Assembly: GCA_003222245.1 (NCBI GenBank)
Contig: QHVH01000009.1
Location: 62,001 to 126,000 of the forward strand
Length of the DNA stretch: 64,000 nucleotides
Direction: 5' to 3'
Origin: Blastocatellia bacterium AA13
GTDB taxonomy: Bacteria; Acidobacteriota; Blastocatellia; UBA7656
Below the pieces are notes generated by a model. That model was not told where the DNA came from. It searched no databases and worked only from the letters and a program-made list of their open reading frames with translations. Position numbers and translations under genes: made by a program. Shown here in pieces: positions 39,316 to 49,500 of the stretch. Position 1 is the first letter of the stretch. Each line of letters begins with the position of its first letter.

Positions 39316-40749
39316 ATGAACGATTCGTCTGACGACCGAGACCCAGGCACCACCTCGCGTCGTGAGATGCTGCTTAAAGGCAGCGCGGCGCTCGCCGTGG
39401 GACTGGCGGAATTGTTCTTCCCGCTGCATTCGGCGGCGAGTACGAAGAAACGCAAGAAATCCGCGCCGTTGAACAAGCAGAAAAATGTCCGCGGCAAAAC
39501 CACGCGCTCAAAGAAGAAGAAAGAGATTGAACGAGATCCTCCGCCGAGCGGCCCAATATCCGGGGCCGCCGTCTATTCAAATATCATTGCCTACTACAAC
39601 CTCGGCGAACACCGAACAGCCGGCGAAGGTGACTTGAGCACATCGGAATGGATGTTCCGACAGTTGAAAGCCGCCGGAATGAAAACCGAGTTTCAGCCTT
39701 TTATCGTGCGGCAGTTCTTAACGAAGCTGAGCAGCCTGGAAATTGAGAGAAGAAAGTTGAGAGTCTTTCCGCTCTGGCCGCCTCTTTCGACAGGCCCAAC
39801 GCCGATACGAGCGCGCGTTGCGAACTTCGAAGCCGGCAGGCCGGTCAAAGGCTCGATCGCAATCGTGAAGTTTCCGTTTGATCCCAGAGCCGCCATCTCA
39901 CCGCTTCATATCGAGAAGGTTTCTTCAGCGGCAAAGGCCGGTGCCATTGCAGTGCTTGCCGTTACCGAAGGATCTACCGGCGAGATCATCGCACTCAACA
40001 CCAATCCCTCTGTGAAAAGATGGCCAATTCCAGTTGGGCTGGTCGGGCCGCGAGACGAAGCGGCTTTGATTACCTCGGCCTCGACTGGAGCTCAGGCCTC
40101 GCTCCTGATCGATGGACGAGAAGAATCGGTCCAAGCAAAGAACGTCATCGGCCGATTGGATCGCGGTCGAAATCTATTTATCGTATCGACTCCGCAAAGC
40201 GGGTGGTTCCGATGCGCCGGGGAAAGAGGGCCGGGCATAGGACTGTTTGTCGAGCTGGCCAAATGGGCGAGAAAATCCGCTTCAGACTCGAGCTTTTTAT
40301 TCGTTTCCACTTCGGGTCATGAGCTGGGCGGTATTGGAGTCGAGAAATTCATTAAACAACTCGCGCCGCGACCCGATCGTGTTACCTGTTGGATTCATCT
40401 CGGCGCGGGAATCGCTACTTATGAATGGGAAGATACCGAGAGGGGTCCGCATCGATTGCATGAAACAGACTCGCGCAGAAGACTGATGTGCCGAAAGGAA
40501 CTGGTTGAGCTTTTGCGCGAACCTTTTTCGGGGCTGGCCGGCCTCACTCCAGTTGTAGAGCCTGCGGTCGGCGACTATCAGCCGATCGCAGCCGCCGGCT
40601 ATAGAGTATTCGCGATCGCAGCGGCATCTAAATTTCATCACACTCCCGCCGATAGCCCGGAAATGACCGGCCCTGACATACTCGAGCCTGTTGGAACCGC
40701 GCTCGTGAACTCCATCGAAGCCATAGAAGCGAAGTTCGGGAAGAATTAA
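39316..40749 (+). CDS. Tat-exported M28-like protein with degenerate active site
   Basis: A 477-residue protein. The start is ATG 39316, 2 nt after the previous stop; a TTG at 39310 is a less likely alternative. The N-terminus carries a twin-arginine signal (SRREMLLKGSAALAVG) followed by a Lys-rich stretch. The body looks like an M28 peptidase with inserted PA-type domain. Key positions differ: the usual HxD is replaced in IVSTPQSGWF, the bridging Asp region is GERGPGIG, and the EE pair reads GHELGGIG. The late His (FHHTPADS) remains. It is therefore probably catalytically inactive or altered. Confidence 0.7.
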   Translation: MNDSSDDRDPGTTSRREMLLKGSAALAVGLAELFFPLHSAASTKKRKKSAPLNKQKNVRGKTTRSKKKKEIERDPPPSGPISGAAVYSNIIAYYNLGEHRTAGEGDLSTSEWMFRQLKAAGMKTEFQPFIVRQFLTKLSSLEIERRKLRVFPLWPPLSTGPTPIRARVANFEAGRPVKGSIAIVKFPFDPRAAISPLHIEKVSSAAKAGAIAVLAVTEGSTGEIIALNTNPSVKRWPIPVGLVGPRDEAALITSASTGAQASLLIDGREESVQAKNVIGRLDRGRNLFIVSTPQSGWFRCAGERGPGIGLFVELAKWARKSASDSSFLFVSTSGHELGGIGVEKFIKQLAPRPDRVTCWIHLGAGIATYEWEDTERGPHRLHETDSRRRLMCRKELVELLREPFSGLAGLTPVVEPAVGDYQPIAAAGYRVFAIAAASKFHHTPADSPEMTGPDILEPVGTALVNSIEAIEAKFGKN

Positions 40750-40755
40750 TTATGC

Positions 40756-40776
40756 GCTGACAAGATTGCTGACAAG
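40756..40776. repeat. Short tandem duplication in a spacer
   Basis: GCTGACAAG occurs at 40756-40764 and 40768-40776, period 12, directly after the M28-like gene. Confidence 0.7.
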
Positions 40777-40921
40777 TTCAGGTTCGCGGGCCCAAGTTAA
40801 AGCAATGTCGATTGAAGGCAAAGCCTCTGGATGATTCTGAGAAGTACACGTGACAAGGTTGCATCGGTGAGAACCAGAGGTTCGAGGTGTGCCCGTTGCG
40901 GATTCCGAGGCAGGGTACGCA

Positions 40922-40957
40922 TTGATGCGGGAATGGTTTAACGCACTCCCGCATCAA
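40922..40957. terminator. Bidirectional terminator-like hairpin
   Basis: A perfect 11-bp stem (TTGATGCGGGA at 40922-40932 with its complement at 40947-40957) and a 14-nt loop, between the convergent M28-like and di-heme cytochrome genes. The rest of this 276-bp spacer shows nothing else clear apart from the short duplication at its start. Confidence 0.6.
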
Positions 40958-41025
40958 GACTGTGTCTTACGACCGCTCGGCGGAGACTGGCGATTTATGA
41001 GCCTTTGCCGCGGCCGCTAACTACG

Positions 41026-43155
41026 TCAGAATTGAAACGCCGGAACGTTGACCGCAATTATCTCATTCATCGCGGCCGTGAATTGGGCCAATGCCTGATC
41101 AAGCCTCGAGTTTCGAGTAGTCAGGTTCGTCGTGGCGGCAGCCTGAGTTAGAAACGTAAGCGCTTGCCGCAGGTCTATCTGGGCCTCGCCGTGCAAGCCT
41201 CCTGCGACGAGGACCCCGATGGCGTCATTGGTTTCGGAAATCGAGAGATTGATAAGGACCTTCCCATCCGCCAAATTAGCCAGTTTGCCGCGCTTCGCAA
41301 GATCGCCCGCGGAGCGGATATTCTCCGCGGTGTTGAGTACACGCAGGAAGGCCGCGACAGCGACGACTTGAGTCGCCTCAAGTCTTATGCCTCCGATCTG
41401 CGCGCCGAAGCCGGGCGGATTGTTAAAGGCCGCGCTATTGTAAAAGTCTACCGCTCCCTCGATTGTGGAAATGGCATTGTTATGGAAGAACGGCCCGGTG
41501 TCCGCCGCCTCGACAAGCACGGGAGTATTAAAGGTGCCATTGCCGATGCCAAATACTCCGGGCGGTGGAACGCCTCGGCCAAAACCACCGTCGTGAGGGT
41601 TGGGTTGGGGAGGCTGGATCAGATCGGCGGGCTTGTCAGGGAGCTGCTCGACGTTCGTGTTGAAATTGGAATTCTGTTGTGGGAAGAAGAAGTCGCTTGC
41701 TCCCGCGTTGAAATGGCAGAAGAAACACTTGCCAAGATTGGGATCGGTAAATATCGCCTGACCTCTTTTTGGCACCGCTCCCTTGAGCTGAAGAAGGCTC
41801 AGGTCCGGGTCAATTCGGCGGCCGGTTGACTTTTGAAATGCGACGAGCTCATTCAGCTCCGCCTGGGTCGGCAAACGGAAGTCGAAAGCGGCGCCCGGAA
41901 CCGTGAAAGGCTTTCGAGCGAGGGTCTTCGGATAATGCTGAATGATCGCTCCGATAATGAAGTCCACCAGCGAGCCATTGGCCTGGCGGGTGTTACCGTC
42001 AAAGAGCAGGAAGGGCTTACCCGGCGGGCTTACCGGCGCGCCGTCGCCTCCCCATCCGACTCTCTCGTTCGGCGGAATTGTCGTACCATCGGCTCCGCCG
42101 GACACGGGAGTGAGAGTATTGTCCTGAAGCGCGAGGGTGTGAGGGACGCCTCGCATGACGAATTTGTTCGGCAGGTCGTCCATCCCATCGGGGTTCTCCA
42201 GAATTAATCCGAAGTTCCGCATCAGCACCGGGTTTTCGAAATTCTGCGACAGCGCCGGGGTGAATTCCGCGGCAAACAACGGGTCATTGGGCGGAAGCGT
42301 TGCGATGAACTGAGGATTGATAGTGAGGTTCTGATCTTCGCGGTGACAGGTACCGCAAGTCCTGCCATTACCGTCAAAGGTCTGGTTGAAGAAGTCGTTC
42401 CTGCCCGAATTGATCAGTTGCTGCAAAGCAGTAGTAGCGTTAGGTATCGGGCCGAGGTCCGCTTTAGCTGTCGGGCTGACTGCCTCGACGATTCGTGCCC
42501 AAAGGCTGCGTTCCTCCGCGGGCTTGGGCGCGGGAGAGTCAACATCGCTCAACACCCCGAAATTGCCGCGTAGCTTGCTCAGATACATCTCCTGGTAGAG
42601 CGTAATCATGCCCCCGAGAGTTCTGTCGCTGACGGGGTCCTTGCCGGCGCGCGTGAGCACGGCCAGATCTGGATCGAGTTTCGCCGTGATCGCCGTGTCG
42701 AGAACAGTGTGAAGTCTCGCCGTTTTCCCCTCGTGCTTCAAGGTGCCCAGGCGAATCATCACGTCTCCCTGCTCGGGCATAATAGTCATGTTCGGGCCGG
42801 AGATATTGTCAATCACCCAGACATCCCACTCTTCGGATCTTGGGAGGCCGGTGACTTCGACATCGACCGTGCCGTTAATCACGTTTATCTTCGCCTGACC
42901 GCCGGCGTCAACAACCTCAGTAGACAGAGTTTTGGATGGGGCCAGCGGCAATACGATGTTACCTTCGCCGGCGCTCTTTACGTAGCCGGCCTCCCAGGCC
43001 TGGTATCTGGCCACAAGAGTCTCGGCGTTCCCAAGCCCGGTGTTTGATTGATACTCCACGCCGTCCTGGGACTTGTGACTCCCCATCAAGACCACCGCCA
43101 GCGCGCATGCCATCAGAAAGGCAATTGAAGTTAGCTTAACGAGTTTGACTTTCAT
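41026..43155 (-). CDS. Di-heme cytochrome c peroxidase-like protein
   Basis: A 709-residue exported protein. ATG 43155 is chosen because GGAGGA lies just upstream and the signal peptide (SIAFLMACALAVVLMGS) follows directly. Two c-type haem sites are visible: CGTCH (residue 267) and CFFCH (residue 477). The arrangement, with GTFNTPVLVEAADTGPFFHN between, resembles the MauG/cytochrome-c-peroxidase superfamily. The N-terminal 240 residues are an extra domain I do not recognise. Probable role: periplasmic peroxide reduction or oxidation of a protein partner. It is preceded by an unusually structured 248-nt leader. Confidence 0.85.
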   Translation of the reverse strand: MKVKLVKLTSIAFLMACALAVVLMGSHKSQDGVEYQSNTGLGNAETLVARYQAWEAGYVKSAGEGNIVLPLAPSKTLSTEVVDAGGQAKINVINGTVDVEVTGLPRSEEWDVWVIDNISGPNMTIMPEQGDVMIRLGTLKHEGKTARLHTVLDTAITAKLDPDLAVLTRAGKDPVSDRTLGGMITLYQEMYLSKLRGNFGVLSDVDSPAPKPAEERSLWARIVEAVSPTAKADLGPIPNATTALQQLINSGRNDFFNQTFDGNGRTCGTCHREDQNLTINPQFIATLPPNDPLFAAEFTPALSQNFENPVLMRNFGLILENPDGMDDLPNKFVMRGVPHTLALQDNTLTPVSGGADGTTIPPNERVGWGGDGAPVSPPGKPFLLFDGNTRQANGSLVDFIIGAIIQHYPKTLARKPFTVPGAAFDFRLPTQAELNELVAFQKSTGRRIDPDLSLLQLKGAVPKRGQAIFTDPNLGKCFFCHFNAGASDFFFPQQNSNFNTNVEQLPDKPADLIQPPQPNPHDGGFGRGVPPPGVFGIGNGTFNTPVLVEAADTGPFFHNNAISTIEGAVDFYNSAAFNNPPGFGAQIGGIRLEATQVVAVAAFLRVLNTAENIRSAGDLAKRGKLANLADGKVLINLSISETNDAIGVLVAGGLHGEAQIDLRQALTFLTQAAATTNLTTRNSRLDQALAQFTAAMNEIIAVNVPAFQF

Positions 43156-43403
43156 TGATTCCTCCTCCCATAGAAAGGCCAAGGGTTCACTCGGCCCTGA
43201 TCGGGAGTTGTGATGACAACTCCCACGAGATGCGGTTCGAATTGCTTGCTTTCACTACCGGTCATTCCACGGCGACCGCGCCTCACGCGCACCGAATGAC
43301 ACATAGTGGTCCATTCAGAGGGAATGGTCCTCGGTCTAAAGCATCAGTACCTTGACTGGTCGTGAAAAGCTTTTTTGGCTTACGCCTTTCACAGCGCATT
43401 CAT
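43156..43403 (-). promoter_or_regulatory. Long structured leader of the di-heme cytochrome gene
   Basis: The gap between two minus-strand genes holds several stems: a perfect 9-bp hairpin (43203-43211 with 43216-43224, 4-nt loop), a stem pairing 43261-43267 with 43294-43300, and an imperfect 9-bp stem pairing 43308-43316 with 43322-43330. A stretch AAAAGCTTTTTT lies at 43365-43376. No known riboswitch consensus was recognised by eye. Confidence 0.4.
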
Positions 43404-44585
43404 TTACTTGACCGTTAATATATGCGCCACCGGAACGAAGCAATCACCCACGCTGGTGTATTGCACGAAGTACTGAGCGGAGCCGGACGGAACAAGATTC
43501 GTGACCCCGTTGACTGAGCCAAACGCATTGGTCTGCGTGTCCCACAGTTGGTTGAGCCCCCAACCGTCACCGCCGTTCCAGTCCGAGTTCGTGTCAATGG
43601 TCGAGCCGGGGCCTCTGATCTGAAACAATGACGCCATGCCTGGACCAATGGACGTGACTTCGCCATTCAACGCGCCGATCGAGAAGAGGCTGCACCCAAT
43701 CTGGCCGTCAGCCCCGAAGCGGGTCTGCTTGACGATGGTATGGGTGGGGCAGAGCGGACTGAGGGTGTGGGTAACAGTCGTGTTGCCGGTTACGAGAGTT
43801 GGTCCCTGATGGATGTATGTACGAGCGGCATTCGGTACACTGCTGTGTGAATATATGACCAAGAGCGTAGCCCCCTCGGAGCCGGGTGTTGCGGGTGTTG
43901 GAAAAGGGGGCGCGCATTTGAAGGGATCTGTGCCGTTTGTTATCGCGCTTGCGAGGCTCGTCACTTTGTAGTCGCCGTTGACGGCCGCGGTCAGGAACGG
44001 TCTGACGTTGGCTCGAAAAGCCGCGAAGCCCGCGTTCTGAAAAAGCCAGCAAGGCTCGGCGGTGGGATTGTTAATCCGTCGTCCGCCGACCGCTGTTCCG
44101 TTGAAAGTCGCGTTTGCCGTGGTGGGAACGGGGTTGGCGTAAACTGTTCCCCAATAGAGCCAGGCCCTGATCACGGTTGCGCCCGCCGGCACACCGCGGA
44201 GACGAATCGTGCCGAATCCCGCGTTGCGAGTCCCCGTGCCGGCCGCCGCATGATCCACGCCTCCGGGAAGAGTCGGATTAGGCGTCACAACCAGTGCGGC
44301 GGTCGTCGCGGCCGGCGTCTCTGCGACGGCCACATCCTCCTCGGGAGCGACTGCCCCGCTTTCGAAGTCGGCTTTGTCGAAGGATTGGTCCTGTGGAAAC
44401 TCGACTACCTCTTTGGTATTGAGCTTGTTTGTGTCGCTTGTAAATCCCTGACCTTCGACCACGGTCGAAAGGGATCCAGTGATCTTCTGCTGGGCCATGG
44501 ATCGGGGCTGAATGATCAGAGTTGCCAGAAATAAGGCAGCTACCGACAGAAATAGAGTTGTAGTTGTCCTTCGCTTTTTGCGCAT
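43404..44585 (-). CDS. Secreted protein of unknown function
   Basis: A 393-residue exported protein; the signal peptide is at residues 8-32 with cleavage near SMAQQ. The mature chain is Thr/Ala/Gly/Asn-rich and beta-type, with blocks RLRGVPAGATVIRAWLYWGT and EGATLLVIYSHSSVPN, and several cysteines that may pair. It looks like a surface or extracellular beta-sandwich protein. No enzyme motif is visible. The strong AAGGAGG precedes ATG 44585. It may share regulation with the di-heme cytochrome gene downstream, 248 nt away on the same strand. Confidence 0.75.
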   Translation of the reverse strand: MRKKRRTTTTLFLSVAALFLATLIIQPRSMAQQKITGSLSTVVEGQGFTSDTNKLNTKEVVEFPQDQSFDKADFESGAVAPEEDVAVAETPAATTAALVVTPNPTLPGGVDHAAAGTGTRNAGFGTIRLRGVPAGATVIRAWLYWGTVYANPVPTTANATFNGTAVGGRRINNPTAEPCWLFQNAGFAAFRANVRPFLTAAVNGDYKVTSLASAITNGTDPFKCAPPFPTPATPGSEGATLLVIYSHSSVPNAARTYIHQGPTLVTGNTTVTHTLSPLCPTHTIVKQTRFGADGQIGCSLFSIGALNGEVTSIGPGMASLFQIRGPGSTIDTNSDWNGGDGWGLNQLWDTQTNAFGSVNGVTNLVPSGSAQYFVQYTSVGDCFVPVAHILTVK

Positions 44586-45194
44586 TTCTTTAAGCCTCCT
44601 TACGGTGCAGCCTCGAAATCTTCAGGCTGCAAGCTGTTGTTGTAGACAAGGCATCCGCCTGAAAGGAAGTTCCTCCTTTCGGGCGAAGCAGGAGTGGAGC
44701 GAGTACAACTTGCTGTTCGGAAAACAGAGTTCCAGTGAGGCCTTGGAAACAAAAGATAATACAAGCTCAAATGCGCAAAAGATTCTTGGCTCGGGGACAT
44801 AGCATTCCCGAGGCTCGTTGTTGAGAGGAACTAACCGCGAAATGGACGGCTTGTGAACCCGGACTGCCGTCACAAATCCACGCTCATCCAAATTCAACTA
44901 GCCGTATTTGCTCTGGCGCGCGTGTGTGTCGCACATTCACGGACCCGAGACTTCTCAACTTCTGAACCCGTTGAGAGGGCAAAAAGGAACATCCACGTAA
45001 AACTGAAGTTAATTTCCGCTTCTGCCCCTCATTTAGAGCTCTGCATTATTACGCGTATTTAGGTGTAATCTGTCGACCCGAAAAGCCGTAATGTGTATAT
45101 CACGAATAGTAGGCGAGGGCAACAAAAAACGCTCCTCAGCTTCACCTTTTTGACCACCTTTTTGAGCGAGGACCCATGGCGGGACGACGCGCGA
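44586..45194. other. Intergenic region of 609 bp with hairpins
   Basis: No gene recognised. The minus-strand leader of the downstream secreted-protein gene carries a 12-bp hairpin (44656-44667 with 44674-44685, one G-T pair) and a 7-bp hairpin just before the Shine-Dalgarno (AGGCTGC / GCAGCCT). Further up, a terminator-like stem pairs 44790-44797 with 44805-44812, followed on the minus strand by a T-rich stretch. Near the far end ACCTTTTTGA is duplicated at 45144 and 45156 (period 12). The base composition is more AT-rich than the genes. Confidence 0.5.
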
Positions 45195-46073
45195 TTAGTG
45201 AGTTGCCGCGTCTTTGAGGATCTTGATTATCTCCGAATGATGTTGGTCTTGAGCGAGATCCATAGCCGTCTTTCCGTTACTATCTTTCGTGCTCGAGTCA
45301 GCGCCCTTGGCCAACAGGGCTCGCACGACTTCGGTATTGCCTTTGGCGGAAGCTTTGCACAAGGCAGTCTGCCCGGAGCCATCTTGCGAGCTTATGTCGG
45401 CCCCATGTTCCAGCAAGATGCCAACCGTCTCGACGCCGCTGGCATCTGCGGCGATTGTCAGCGCGCTGTCCCCGCTTGATGTTCTCGCATTGACGTTAGC
45501 TCCTTTTTCCAACAGCGATAGCACACTATCGGAATGACCCTTGAATGCCGCGCGCATAAGCGCTGTCCAATCGTTCGAATCCCTGGCCTCTGGATTGGCT
45601 CCTCCTTCCAGCAAGGCTTTCAGACTTTCCGTGCGGTTGTCCCAGGCCGCGAACATCAATGCCGTCATTCCCCTATTGTCTTTCAAGTCATGCTTCGCCC
45701 CTTTGGAGAGCAGGAACCTCACGACCTCGTCGTTCCCTTTCCATGTCGCGTTCATCAACGCCGTGCCTCCAAACTTATTTGCCGCATTGATGTTTGCGCC
45801 CTTCTGAATAAGAACCTTCACCGTTTCGAGATGATCTGACAACGCCGCGCCCATCAGAGCGGTCTGGCCCTCGTTGCTGCTTGTCTCCGGATTGATTCCG
45901 GCCTCTAGAAAGAGCTTCACCGATTCAGCGTTCCCCTGACGCGCCTGCTCGAGGAAGGCTGCGTCTGAATACACAATATTCATCTGCGCGAGTTCGCCGC
46001 GAGCAACACTTGCGCTCTTGCCGCACCCCATGAGGGCGACCAAAAGGAGTACACACAGCAACGGTCTGCGCAT
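45195..46073 (-). CDS. Ankyrin-repeat lipoprotein
   Basis: A 292-residue lipoprotein. The signal ends in the lipobox LMGC (Cys at residue 17). The mature part is eight ankyrin repeats of 33 residues, the central ones with canonical TALM-A...G-...VV..LL..GA; the first and last are capping repeats. No enzyme domain is present. It should sit on the inner or outer membrane and bind protein partners. A Shine-Dalgarno GGGAGG precedes ATG 46073. It is divergent from the receptor relic. Confidence 0.9.
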   Translation of the reverse strand: MRRPLLCVLLLVALMGCGKSASVARGELAQMNIVYSDAAFLEQARQGNAESVKLFLEAGINPETSSNEGQTALMGAALSDHLETVKVLIQKGANINAANKFGGTALMNATWKGNDEVVRFLLSKGAKHDLKDNRGMTALMFAAWDNRTESLKALLEGGANPEARDSNDWTALMRAAFKGHSDSVLSLLEKGANVNARTSSGDSALTIAADASGVETVGILLEHGADISSQDGSGQTALCKASAKGNTEVVRALLAKGADSSTKDSNGKTAMDLAQDQHHSEIIKILKDAATH

Positions 46074-46159
46074 AGTGGATCCTCCCGCAATAAGACTGAT
46101 CTCTTTGCGGTAATACTTATCACATCATTGTTGGGATTCAAAGCCTTCGGGCTGCCTTC

Positions 46160-46510
46160 GGGCCTGTGCTTGAGAGAGACATCAAGATGAAGAACGATCA
46201 GCCTCTCAATTTCAGAACATATTCATTTTCACTTAACACCATTCTCATACTCGATCCTTATCCTGAGCGCAGCCTCCACGCGACATTTTCAACCGCTCGA
46301 ACTTCAACGGTTTTAACGAAACACGGTACGACGGCGATTTTCCCGTGAATCCTGCGACTGGATTGAAGTACACTGCGACGAATCCGCCGCCGCTTTCGAC
46401 GCCGATACCGCTGACGGCCCGGACGAACTTCGGAGTTCCGAACAACGACGGATCGCAACCGGACGGCACGAACGCGAGGCGCTTCCAATTAGTTGCGGCT
46501 GCGGTTCTGA
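46160..46510 (+). pseudogene. C-terminal remnant of a TonB-dependent receptor
   Basis: Translated fragments match the C-terminal end of Oar-like TonB receptors: LERDIKMKNDQPLNF in one frame, then NRSNFNGFNETRYDGDFPV to ARRFQLVAAA in another, and finally Arg-Phe-stop (CGG TTC TGA, 46502-46510) in a third. This order, including the last Phe typical of outer-membrane barrels, points to a decayed gene with at least two frameshifts and no 5' part. The ankyrin gene lies upstream in the opposite direction, so a rearrangement probably removed the rest. The downstream YncE gene starts 17 nt later, in one of these frames. Confidence 0.6.
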
Positions 46511-46527
46511 TCAAAAGGAGGTCGTCG

Positions 46528-49500
46528 ATGCGCCATTCACACTTACAGTTCAGAAGAAGCCTCATAGCCGTGCTTGGATTTGCTGCCGCATTGTGGGCAG
46601 TCGGTCATTGGTGGATGGCCCAGGCGACCGGCATTGACGATCAGAATCAACCTGCATCGGAAGGGCGTCCGATTACGCCTGCTGGAACGCTTATAGTCGA
46701 CTCCGCGACTAAGCTGCCGGCGGTCGGCGCCCTTCCGGTTGATTTCATTCGCAGCCCCGATCGGACCGGTCCCGATGGAAAAGGGGGGTATTTGATCGCG
46801 GTCAACAGCGGCTTCGGCGTGCAGTTCAGCGCTGCCGGCAATCGCGGACAGCAATCGCTGTCGGTGATCGATCTGAATGCGAAGCCCGCGCCCGTCGTTA
46901 TACAGAACGTCTATTTCCCAACTCCTCAGAGCGCGAACGTGGGAGCGGTATTCTCGCCTCAAGCGGATGAAGCCGGCGCTTTCACTCTCTTCGTCGCCGG
47001 AGGGATCGAAAATAAAATCTGGTTGTTTCGATTCTTGCCGGGATCGCGCAATCCGATTACACCGGGCTCTCCTGGTCCTGAAACAAAAGTAGAGGCAAAT
47101 TTCATCGATGTGAATGGCTTCGCAACGCAGGCGCCTACGCCGCGCTACAATGGAGGCTATGCACCGGTCTTTCCGACTGGGTTGGCTCTTAGTCCGGACG
47201 GCGAAACGTTATTCGTCGCTAACAATCTGGGCGACAGCCTTGGAATCATCAAGAACCTTCGCTCGACTCGCGATCTTGTTCGAGTCGATCTTCGCGGTGA
47301 GAATCCTTCTCAATGTGTTTTTCCATACGGCGTGGCCGTTCCTGCCTCGACGAACGGACGGAGCGCCGCCAAGGTATATATTTCATGCTGGAATGAATCA
47401 GCGATTGCCGTTGTTGATACAAACTCGGGAAGGGTTGCTCGCATCGCGGTCGATCGCCATCCTACTGCAATGATCATGAATGCCGCCCGGACGCGGCTCT
47501 TCGCGGCGAATTCAAACGCCGACAGCGTCTCCGTAATAGACACGGCGGCCGACCGAGAAATCGAACGTATTAATGTTCGTCTTGGTGAAAAGGCGCGGAT
47601 CGGCAGCAGTCCCGAGGGCCTCGCTTTGAGTCCGGACGAAAAGACGCTCTTCGTTGCCAATGCGCACAGCAACGCAGTTGCAGTGGTGAGTTTGTCACAG
47701 TCCTCCGGGAATGAACTCTCGAAAAACCCTTCCAAGCTGCGGGGCTTCATCCCAACGGGCCAGTATCCTTCCGCTGTCGCCTGCGTCGGACAGTCCCTGA
47801 TCATCGGAAACGGGAAAGGAACCGGTTTCGAGAACTCATCCGTCGTCGTCAACAACTCAGGACGAGCGCCCAACGCACCGAACGATCGCTTTCCGGCAGT
47901 GAGAGGGCAGGGCGGCCAGTACAGCGGTTCGCTCATCAGCGGCAACATGAGCATCGTGGACTCACCGAACGAGCAGCGGCTTCTTGAATTCACTCAACAG
48001 GTATTGCGCAACAACGCGCTGATCGGCGAGATGAAAGCGCAGCTCTTCAGAGGACCCTCTCCGATCAAGCACGTCATCTACATCATTAAAGAGAATCGCA
48101 CGTATGATCAGATTCTCGGCGATATGGCGAGGTCAGGAGACGGTTCCGCCGCGGACGGCGATGGCTCACTTGCGATCTTCGGCGGCGGCGAAACCGCAAG
48201 GTCGCCCAGAGGCGCAACCCAGAACATTACTCCTAATCATCACGCACTGGCGGCGCGCTTTGGTTTGCTCGACCGGTTCTTCGTCAACGCCGAAGCAAGC
48301 GCCGACGGTCACAACTGGTCGACGGCCGCTTTCTCGACCGACTATGTAGACAAAGCCTTCCGTTGGAATTACTCGAGGCGCGGAAGGGAATACGATTTCG
48401 AGGGGTTCAATCGACTTCCAAATTTTGAACCATTGGGCGGCCTGCCGTCGTTCTTCCGCCTTCCCGCCAGCGCGGATGATATAGGAAGCTTCATCAAACG
48501 CTACGCGCCTGATCTGCATGGGGCCCGCGATGTGGCCGAACCTGAGACGCATTATTTGTGGGATGCCGCTCGGCGCGCAGGTCTCAGCTATCGCAACTAC
48601 GGTGAGTTTGTCGCGACCCTGTCTGAGAACGAGCTGAAGGCGATCAATACGAACCGAGGCAGGAGCTATCCGGATATTTCACCTAATGTGAATGCGTTTC
48701 CAACCAAGCGCTCGCTCGACGGGCACTTCAGCACTACGTTCCGAAATTTCGATCTCACTACGCCTGATTCGATAACTACGGACTCGTATCGCGCGGCGAA
48801 AGAAGCAAACGGCGAATCCGACCCGTTGATCAGTCACGCCCAGACCAACGCGCGCTTTCGCGGAGATTCAAGGCTCGGCGAGTGGCTTGAGGAGTTTCGT
48901 TCTTATGTAGCGGATGTAGAAGGCGGAAAGCCGGATCGGCTTCCGAACCTCTCGATAATGCGGTTCTCTAACGATCATACGGATGGTTTGAGAGAGGGCC
49001 GCCCGACTCCGCAGTTCTACGTTGCGGACAACGACTACGCCGTAGGCCGGCTCGTAGAAGAAATCTCGCGGAGTCCGTATTGGAAAGACACAGCCATCTT
49101 CATCGCTGAAGATGATTCACAGAACGGGCCGGATCATGTCGATATGCATCGTTCGCCCGCGCTAGTGATCAGCGCATACAACAAGCCGGGATCTCTAATT
49201 CATGAATTTCACAACACAGTCAGCCTGATTCGTACCATGGAGATGTTGCTTGGGATGCAGCCGATGAATCAGCTTGACGCTTCCGCGGCGCCTATCGAGA
49301 TCTTTCGAGATCAGGCCGATCTCCAGCCGTATCACGCGCTGATTCCTGAAGTGGCATTGGACAATTTGATTACCGAGCCGGCAAGAAACGGGAGAACCGC
49401 TTATTGGATGAAGCGCACTTCGGAACAGGATCTGTCAAAGCCGGATCAAGCCGATGCGCAAGCATTAAACGAAATTATCTGGTTTTCGGTCCTTGGCGAC

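Noticed and set aside
43156-45194. Known riboswitch classes (c-di-GMP, cobalamin, others) in the two leaders
   Set aside because: Stems are present but I could not match the conserved core bases of any class by eye.
46345-46527. An N-terminal extension of the YncE/phosphoesterase protein
   Set aside because: It precedes the Shine-Dalgarno and signal peptide and matches the end of a TonB receptor, so it belongs to the pseudogene.
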